From NCBI GenBank assembly GCA_963829485.1, contig CAWHIK010000006.1, positions 342,119 to 406,118 on the forward strand: DNA of 64,000 nt. Direction: 5' to 3'. The notes under the pieces are model-generated. The model was not told the origin of the DNA and made no database searches. It saw only the letters and a list, made by a program, of their open reading frames with translations. Below, piece after piece: positions 55,957-64,000 of this stretch. The translations under genes and the position numbers were made by a program. Positions within the stretch are counted from its first letter, which is position 1. Each line of letters begins with the position of its first letter. Source of the stretch: JBGPQJ01 sp963829485. Its GTDB lineage: Bacteria; Chloroflexota; Anaerolineae; Anaerolineales; Villigracilaceae.

Positions 55957-56090
55957 GTTGACCTGAGGGTCAACCAGGATGCGCGAAGACCCAAACACCT
56001 GGAATTGGTCGCCTACCTGAGGGGGGGGCGGATGTTTGGAGAGCGAGTGGCGAAACCGGCCCAATGCAATTGAACCGGTTTCGTTTTTAA
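55957..56090 (+). ncRNA. Candidate structured RNA with intrinsic terminator upstream of the surface protein
   Basis: Nested hairpins: GTTGACC/GGTCAAC (55957-55963 with 55968-55974), an alternative GGGTC/GACCC pairing, a long arm CCAAACA/TGTTTGG (55991-55997 with 56033-56039) around a G8 run, and CGAAACCGG/CCGGTTTCG (56051-56059 with 56075-56083) followed by TTTTTAA. Mutually exclusive pairings plus a terminator resemble an attenuator or riboswitch, or a small RNA. I do not recognise any known class (it is not a GEMM-type c-di-GMP riboswitch). The CDS begins 226 bases further on. Confidence 0.4.
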
Positions 56091-56262
56091 TTTCACAGAC
56101 AGACCGGTGGAAATTCTCACGTTGAGGAGGAGGGTTTTATCAGAACCAGGGGTGGCGGAGTATTACCCGATTCATGATCAGATCAAAGCCCGGTATGGGC
56201 TTTGTACCTGTGTTTGCATTACATGCACTACGACGACCAATATTTACCGCTCGTCCATTTTC

Positions 56263-56289
56263 ATAAACCGGCATTAAGTGCCGGTTTAT
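56263..56289 (+). promoter_or_regulatory. 5'UTR hairpin before the surface-protein ribosome binding site
   Basis: An 11-bp stem (56263-56273 with 56279-56289, ATAAACCGGCA/TGCCGGTTTAT), loop TTAAG, ends some 10 bases before the GGAGG site at 56303-56307. It shares AAACCGG/CCGGTTT with the terminator arm at 56051-56083, so the two may compete. There is no T-run. Possible mRNA stabiliser or translation control. Confidence 0.4.
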
Positions 56290-56316
56290 CATTTCATATC
56301 CCCGGAGGATACAGCC

Positions 56317-59300
56317 ATGCGTAAAGAATTCGGTTTTGCTACATTGAGAATAATGAACGTTGTTATGATCCTGACCATGCTTTTTAGTGGACCGATGAAT
56401 GCATTTGCAGCGCCACTAGCTCAGGAAACCAGCCCTGTCCTGTCAACGGACAAGGCGGACTATCTGCCTGGTGATGTAGCCACGATCAGCGGCACGGGCT
56501 TTCCGGCAGGTGATTATGTCCTGAAGGCAACTTTGCCGGATTTAACAATTGCAGAATGGGGAACCGTCACAGCTGCTGAAGACGGTGCCTTTACAACGAC
56601 CTCCCCTGAGCTTGTTGAGGGGTCGTACGAAGTCGGCGCATTATCTTCAGGCAGCGAATCAGCACTTACAAGTGTTGCGTTCACTGTTACTGCGCCTGTT
56701 GCACCGGCGGAACCGCCAGCCGAACCGCCTGCCGAACCGACGCCTGTTCTTGATCCATTTATTCAAAGCGATAAAACAGATTATGCTGCAGGTGAACTTG
56801 TGACTCTCACCGGTGGAAACTGGCAGGGAGATACAACTGTTACCATCACGGTGAACGATGACCAAAGCCAGCAATGGTATTACACCGAACGAGCCGCAGT
56901 CCAACCTGACGGCACGATTCTGGATACATTCTACCTGCCTACGACTTTCGTCGCCCAATACTACGTCAACGCCCGCGGCAATCAGACAGGTCGGGTTGTC
57001 ACAACCAGCTTTACTGACGGGCCGGCAGCGGTGAACCTCGACCAATGTCGCAACGGCAGTCCTACCAGCCCGAATGCTTGTAGGGACTTTGGCGGAAACA
57101 GCGGCTGGGTGAACGGCAACGTAGGTGCGTCACAGGCTCACATGCTGGAAGGTTACTCGACGCCATTCCGTGCAGTGATGACAAACCTGCCGACCGGTAC
57201 CCCGATCACCTTGATCATCGGCTACGATATCCGGAATAGCGGTGCAAACGCCTACGACTTCCTGACTTCCATACCGAGATACGATCCGCACAGCTACTTC
57301 GGGCACCCGGCGGAGCAGACCTTCCCGACCGACGGAGTGACAGGCTTAAACTCAACAACCACAACGACATTCCCGATTCCAGCCCCAAGCTCGGCTGGTT
57401 CTCCGGTTGCTGGCCAGCCAACGACAGAGTTCAACTCCCTGCCTGCCGACCAGCGGGTGATGACGCTTTATGGTGGCACGATCAGCGCCATGGAGTATAT
57501 CTCTCAAGGAAGCCTGACGGCCAACCAGTCGGAAACACAGATCTCCGTTACGTTCATGGTCAACGACCCTACGGCTGTCCTAGCCTGGGGCGGGCACGTC
57601 TCCGAGTGCTCTATTTGGGGCACGACGAATGGGACATGCAATTCGGCTGGTGGAATTAGTGGTTCTCCGTATCACATGCGTCTAATATCCTGGACCCTGA
57701 ACAACATCGGTAACACGGACCGCTCAATGGCTGCGGCGGTTGTGGTACAGCCGGGTAATCTCACGCTAGCCAAGAGCCTTACCGGTGGACCAACCGGCTA
57801 TACCGGCCCATTCACGATCAACTATAACTGTGGTACTGGTTATACTGGTAGTGTCTCGGTGAGCGCAGGTAGCTCTCAGACAGTCAACGGCATCCCGTCC
57901 GGTTCGGTTTGCACAATCTCCGAGACCCCGCCGACACCACCGACAGGCTACAGTTTCGGTTCGCCCACGTTCGAATCCATCCAATACGGTGACAATCGGT
58001 GCAGGTACGACGATCACGGTTTCAACGAACAACTCGCTCACGCGTGACCTTGGCTCGCTCAAGATCACAAAGAGCGTAACCGGCGACATTCCGCCAAGCT
58101 TCAGCCAGACATTCAATTTCCGCGTTCTCTGCTCGCTGACAGATAGCCCTGATCTGACATACGACCTCTCAATCGACTATCCAACAGCGACTTTCGTTAC
58201 CCAGGGTAACATCCCAACCGGTTACAGCTGTGCAGTGACAGAGGGTGCTCGGACGGACATCCAAGGCTACACTTGGGGCACGCCGATCATCGCCGACAAT
58301 CCAGCAGTTATTGCTGCGAAGAACACTGAGTACACTGTCGCGGTCGAAAACCCGATCAGTCTTGACAAGGGGATGCTAACCATCAGAAAGACCCTTGACG
58401 ATGGTGGGTCTGGGTTTAATAATAACTTTACCATCCATTATGATTGTGGTACCGCAGGGTGGGCAGATGTAATTTTACCCGCAGGCGGTTATATCAACGT
58501 TGGTCCATTTCTGGCAGGCACAGTCTGTACGATCACTGAACCGACCCTGCCAACACCGCCATTAATTACAGCTGGGACGAACCAGTGATTGTGGGAAGCC
58601 CTGCAACGATTAGTAAGGATGCTAATGTGGAGGTTTCCGTAGCTAACACACTTACTTTTGTCCCCATGCCTGCGATGACGGTAGAGAAGACCGCCAATCC
58701 GATCTCTCTACCAGAACCCGGCGGTGATGTTGATTTTACTGTTCGCATAAATAATACTGGCAATATACCTTTGAACTTGACTTCCTTGTCAGATGATATC
58801 TATGGCGATCTTGCCAACAGCGGCAATTTGCTCATCAATAGTACGACTTGTATTGTGCCACAATCAATCCCAGTAGGCAGTTACTATGAGTGCACTTTCA
58901 ATGCCTATGTGATTGGAAATGCTGGTAGTGTCCATGAAGACACTGTCACTGCGACTGCCAATGAGCTGACCGCATCTGACGATGCCACTGTAACGATCAC
59001 AGATGTACTTAGTGCCATGCACGTGATGAAGACCGCTGGCACCGCTGCCGACGGCGAAGTCTTCCGTATCAACGAACCCGGTGGTTGGGTCACCTTCTAC
59101 GTGACGGTCTACAACGACTCGACCGTCGACGCGATCACCATCACTTCCCTGGATGATGATATCTACGGCGATCTGACCCTGGCTGAAAACTCAACCTGCG
59201 TCCTGCCACAGACCATCACAGTTGGTAAATCCTACAGCTGTTCCTTTGGTGGTTTAGTATCAGGCGAAAGTGGACAGGTAAAGACCGACGTCGTCACCGC

Positions 59301-62300
59301 TTCGGGCAACGATGATGATAATTTACCCCTTTCGGATACAGACGACGCGCAGGTTGCTCTGAAAGATGTCATGCCGACTGTCACCCTGGACAAAGCGGTC
59401 GATGACAATGAGAAGCCCGAACCCGGTGGTGTCTTCACCTTCACTTTGACCATCACCAACAACTCGGTCGAAACCGTTGAGATCACTGCCCTCACCGACA
59501 CCAACGCCCTCTCTGCACAATGCACGGGCTTGATCGGAACCTTCCTGGCTGCGGGTGCTTCCACTTCCTGCTCATACACGGTCACGCATACCGAGTTCGG
59601 AAGCTATGAGAACACCGCCTCCGTCACCGTGGAAGACAATGAAGGCAACAGCGATACAGCCACCGACACCGAGACCGTCACCGTCACCGATGTGCTGCCT
59701 GATGTGATGCTCGACAAGACCGTCACTCCCGCCACACTCGCCGAACCCGGTGGTGTCTTCACCTTCACTTTGACCATCACCAACAACTCGGTCGAAACCG
59801 TTGAGATCACTGCCCTCACCGACACCAACGCCCTCTCTGCACAATGCACGGGCTTGATCGGAACCTTCCTGGCTGCGGGTGCTTCCACTTCCTGCTCATA
59901 CACGGTCACGCATACCGAGTTCGGAAGCTATGAGAACACCGCCTCCGTCACCGTGGAAGACAATGAAGGCAACAGCGATACAGCCACCGACACCGAGACC
60001 GTCACTGTCACCGATGTGCTGCCCGATGTGATGCTCGACAAGACCGTCACTCCCGCCACACTCGCCGAACCCGGTGGTGTCTTCACCTTCACTTTGACCA
60101 TCACCAACAACTCGGTCGAAACCGTTGAGATCACTGCCCTCACCGACACCAACGCCCTCTCTGCACAATGCACGGGCTTGATCGGAACCTTCCTGGCTGC
60201 GGGTGCTTCCACTTCCTGCTCATACACGGTCACGCATACCGAGTTCGGAAGCTATGAGAACACCGCCTCCGTCACCGTGGAAGACAATGAAGGCAACAGC
60301 GATACAGCCACCGACACCGAGACCGTCACCGTCACCGATGTGCTGCCTGATGTGATGCTCGACAAGACCGTCACTCCCGCCACACTCGCCGAACCCGGTG
60401 GTGTCTTCACCTTCACTTTGACCATCACCAACAACTCGGTCGAAACCGTTGAGATCACTGCCCTCACCGACACCAACGCCCTCTCTGCACAATGCACGGG
60501 CTTGATCGGAACCTTCCTGGCTGCGGGTGCTTCCACTTCCTGCTCATACACGGTCACGCATACCGAGTTCGGAAGCTATGAGAACACCGCCTCCGTCACC
60601 GTGGAAGACAATGAAGGCAACAGCGATACAGCCACCGACACCGAGACCGTCACTGTCACCGATGTGCTGCCTGATGTGATGCTCGACAAGACCGTCACTC
60701 CCGCCACACTCGCCGAACCCGGTGGTGTCTTCACCTTCACTTTGACCATCACCAACAACTCGGTCGAAACCGTTGAGATCACTGCCCTCACCGACACCAA
60801 CGCCCTCTCTGCAGAATGCACTGGCTTGGTCGGAACCTTCCTGGCTGCTGGTGCTTCCACTTCCTGCTCATACACGGTCACCCATACCGAGTTCGGAAGC
60901 TATGAGAACACCGCTTCCGTCACCGTCAAGGACAACGAAGGCAACAGCGATACAGCCACTGACACCGAGACTGTCACTGTCACCGATGTGAGCCTGATGT
61001 GGTGCTCGACAAGACCGTCACTCCCGCCACACTCGCCGAACCTGGTGGTGTCTTCACCTTCACTTTGACCATCACCAACAACTCCGTCGAGACCGTTGAG
61101 ATCACTGCCCTGACCGACACCAACGCCTCTCTGCGGAATGCACTGCCTTGGTCGGAACCTTCCTGGCTGCGGTGCTTCCACTTCCTGCTCATACACGGTC
61201 ACCCACACCGAATTTGGAAGCTATGAGAACACCGCTTCCGTCACCGTCAAGGACAACGAAGGCAATAGCGACACAGCCACTGACACCGAGACTGTCACTG
61301 TCACCGATGTGAAGCCCGATGTGGCGCTCGACAAGACCGTCACTCCCGCCACACTGGCAGAACCTGGTGGTGTCTTCACCTTCACGTTGACCATCACCAA
61401 CAACTCCGTCGAGACCGTTGAGATCACTGCCCTCACCGACACCAACGCCCTCTCTGCGGAATGCACTGCCTTGGTCGGAACCTTCCTGGCTGCTGGTGCT
61501 TCCACTTCCTGCTCATACACGGTCACCCACACCGAATTCGGAAGCTATGAGAACACCGCTTCCGTCACCGTCAAGGACAACGAAGGCGATAGCGACACAG
61601 CCACTGACACCGAGACCGTCACTGTCACCGATGTGAAGCCCGATGTGGCGCTCGACAAGACCGTCACTCCCGCCACACTGGCAGAACCTGGTGGTGTCTT
61701 CACCTACACGTTGACCATCACCAACAACTCCGTCGAGACCGTTGAGATCACTGCCCTGACCGACACCAACGCCCTCTCTGCGGAATGCACTGCCTTGGTC
61801 GGAACCTTCCTGGCTGCTGGTGCTTCCACTTCCTGCTCATACACGGTCACCCACACCGAATTTGGAAGCTATGAGAACACCGCTTCCGTCACCGTCAAGG
61901 ACAACGAAGGCAATAGCGACACAGCCACTGACACCGAGACCGTCACTGTCACCGATGTGAAGCCCGATGTGGCGCTCGACAAGACCGTCACTCCCGCCAC
62001 ACTGGCAGAACCTGGTGGTGTCTTCACCTTCACGTTGACCATCACCAACAACTCCGTCGAGACCGTTGAGATCACTGCCCTGACCGACACCAACGCCCTC
62101 TCTGCGGAATGCACGGCCTTGGTCGGAACCTTCCTGGCTGCGGGTGCTTCCACTTCCTGCTCATACACGGTCACCCACACCGAATTCGGAAGCTATGAGA
62201 ACACCGCTTCCGTCACCGTCAAGGACAACGAAGGCAATAGCGACACAGCCACTGACACCGAGACTGTCACTGTCACCGATGTGAAGCCCGATGTGGCGCT

Positions 62301-64000
62301 CGACAAGACCGTCACTCCCGCCACACTGGCAGAACCTGGTGGTGTCTTCACCTACACGTTGACCATCACCAACAACTCCGTCGAGACCGTTGAGATCACT
62401 GCCCTGACCGACACCAACGCCCTCTCTGCGGAATGCACTGCCTTGGTCGGAACCTTCCTGGCTGCTGGTGCTTCCACTTCCTGCTCATACACGGTCACCC
62501 ACACCGAATTTGGAAGCTATGAGAACACCGCTTCCGTCACCGTCAAGGACAACGAAGGCAATAGCGACACAGCCACTGACACCGAGACTGTCACTGTCAC
62601 CGATGTGAAGCCCGATGTGGCGCTCGACAAGACCGTCACTCCCGCCACACTGGCAGAACCCGGTGGTGTCTTCACCTACACGTTGACCATCACCAACAAC
62701 TCCGTCGAGACCGTTGAGATCACTGCCCTGACCGACACCAACGCCCTCTCTGCGGAATGCACTGCCTTGGTCGGAACCTTCCTGGCTGCTGGTGCTTCCA
62801 CTTCCTGCTCATACACGGTCACCCACACCGAATTCGGAAGCTATGAGAACACCGCTTCCGTCACCGTCAAGGACAACGAAGGCAATAGCGACACAGCCAC
62901 TGACACCGAGACTGTCACTGTCACCGATGTGAAGCCCGATGTGACGCTCGACAAGACCGTCACTCCCGCCACACTGGCAGAACCTGGTGGTGTCTTCACC
63001 TACACGTTGACCATCACCAACAACTCCGTCGAGACCGTTGAGATCACTGCCCTGACCGACACCAACGCCTTCTCTGCGGAATGTACTGCCTTGGTCGGAA
63101 CCTTCCTGGCTGCTGGTGCTTCCACTTCCTGCTCATACACGGTCACCCACACCGAATTCGGAAGCTATGAGAACACCGCTTCCGTCACCGTAAGGACAAC
63201 GAAGGCAAAGCGATACAGCCACTGACACCGAGACTGTCACTGTCACCGATGTGAAGCCCGATGTGGCGCTCGACAAGACCGTCACTCCCGTCACACTGGC
63301 AGAACCTGGTGGTGTCTTCACCTTCACGTTGACCATCACCAACAACTCCGTCGAGACCGTTGAGATCACTGCCCTCACCGACACCAACGCCCTCTCTGCG
63401 GAATGCACTGCCTTGGTCGGAACCTTCCTGGCTGCTGGTGCTTCCACTTCCTGCTCATACACGGTCACCCACACCGAATTCGGAAGCTATGAGAACACCG
63501 CTTCCGTCACCGTCAAGGACAACGAAGGCAATAGCGACACAGCCACTGACACCGAGACTGTCACTGTCACCGATGTGAAGCCCGATGTGGCGCTCGACAA
63601 GACCGTCACTCCCGCCACACTGGCAGAACCTGGTGGTGTCTTCACCTACACTTTGACCATCACCAACAACTCCGTCGAGACCGTTGAGATCACTGCCCTG
63701 ACCGACACCAACGCCCTCTCTGCGGAATGCACTGCCTTGGTCGGAACCTTCCTGGCTGCTGGTGCTTCCACTTCCTGCTCATACACGGTCACCCACACCG
63801 AATTTGGAAGCTATGAGAACACCGCTTCCGTCACCGTCAAGGACAACGAAGGCAATAGCGAACAGCCACTGACACCGAGACTGTCACTGTCACCGATGTG
63901 AAGCCCGATGTGGCGCTCGACAAGACCGTCACTCCCGCCACACTGGCAGAACCTGGTGGTGTCTTCACCTTCACCCTGACCATCACCAACAACTCCGTCG
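56317..64000 (+). CDS. Giant secreted surface protein with DUF5979 and DUF11-like repeats (partial, frameshifted)
   Basis: Over 2500 residues visible; the gene runs past the window. A signal peptide (VVMILTMLFSGPMNAFA) is followed by two Ig-like segments (TDKADYLPGDVATISGTGF, DKTDYAAGELVTLTGG) and a Pro-rich spacer between them. A unique domain of about 220 residues follows, then three DUF5979-type beta domains (LTLAKSLTGGPTGYTGPFTI, LKITKSVTGDIPPSFSQTF, LTIRKTLDDGGSGFNNNF), two DUF11-like units and an array of 108-residue units. Shifts occur near 57985, 58565, 60988, 61130-61170, 63190-63210 and 63862. GGAGG stands before ATG 56317. Such proteins are surface adhesins or sheath/S-layer-associated stalks; a C-terminal anchor would lie beyond the window. 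Confidence 0.82.
59421..64000 (+). repeat. Tandem array of 324-bp coding repeats (14 full units and a partial one)
   Basis: The marker ACC(C/T)GGTGGT recurs at 59421, 59745, 60069, 60393, 60717, 61040, 61362, 61686, 62010, 62334, 62658, 62982, 63304, 63628 and 63951. The period is 324 bases (108 residues), with 1-2 missing bases in units 5, 6, 12 and 14, each matching a frameshift. Units 1-4 are almost identical (SAQCTGLIG, VEDNEG, VLPDVM). Units from 6 onward form a second nearly identical type (SAECTALVG, VKDNEG, VKPDVA), and unit 5 is intermediate. The array continues past the window end. Confidence 0.95.

Noticed and set aside
55957..56090. GEMM (c-di-GMP) riboswitch
   Set aside because: The GCAAAGG/GGTAGCGGGGTT-type core motifs of that class are absent, so I only call it an unclassified structured RNA.
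59232..63474. Repeated antisense ORFs of about 101 residues over the repeat array
   Set aside because: They are mirror frames of the 324-bp coding repeats with no ribosome binding sites or family similarity.
59421..64000. CRISPR array or minisatellite
   Set aside because: The period is 324 bases, all of it coding with no spacers; it is a protein repeat.

Overview
The window looks like a chromosomal segment of a Chloroflexota bacterium, most probably class Anaerolineae. This is inferred from the gene repertoire: a FabL-type enoyl reductase, a TPR protein full of PDWL motifs, DUF11/DUF5979 surface proteins, many small lipoproteins, and a SelB-dependent selenoprotein. There is no phage, plasmid, transposase or CRISPR signature. 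Genes are dense, mostly in short operons on both strands, and several hairpin terminators are easy to read. About 30 single-base frameshifts interrupt otherwise complete genes, including core genes such as trxB, mdh, gltA and selB. Most look like one-base indels, several of them in short homopolymers, so they are more likely sequence errors than gene decay. I annotate these as single genes spanning the shifts.

Layout. 1-1 kb: radical SAM/SPASM protein. 1-8.3 kb (minus): glycan operon with a zinc-ribbon membrane protein, GH1 beta-glycosidase, a flippase-like protein with an extracytoplasmic domain, and GH38 alpha-mannosidase. 8.4-14.6 kb (plus): ruvB, a DUF2905 protein, queA, a family 5 uracil-DNA glycosylase, two membrane-anchored alpha/beta hydrolases, a selenocysteine-containing peroxiredoxin-like protein (in-frame UGA at 13232), and an S51-like protein with a CysRS-like tail. 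14.7-19.7 kb: pyrimidine-nucleoside phosphorylase, a giant TPR/PDWL protein, ndk. 19.8-24.2 kb (minus): rsfS, thpR, a GHMP-kinase/GalU-like fusion, a lipoprotein, an esterase. 24.5-27.5 kb: lipoprotein, tRNA-Val (minus), ABC exporter.

27.5-37.6 kb (minus): LysM/M23 endopeptidase, MFS transporter, SRAP protein, selB, a coiled-coil protein, and a four-gene complex-I-like membrane module without hydrophilic subunits. 37.7-42.5 kb: zinc-ribbon protein, menC-like enolase, CapA-like lipoprotein, cyclase-family protein and, on minus, fabL. 42.6-46.8 kb: DUF4129/MoxR/DUF58 operon. 46.8-52 kb: two P-loop kinase paralogues, class III aminotransferase, DegV, glycosidase lipoprotein. 52.2-55.7 kb: trxB, mdh, gltA. 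55.7-56.3 kb: non-coding region with strong secondary structure. 56.3-64 kb: the first part of a huge secreted repeat protein that carries at least 14 nearly identical 324-bp units and runs off the window.

The most notable system is the selenoprotein operon. UGA replaces the first Cys of a CxxC-type peroxiredoxin motif, a bacterial-SECIS-like hairpin lies just downstream, and the dedicated elongation factor SelB is encoded 17 kb away in the same window.
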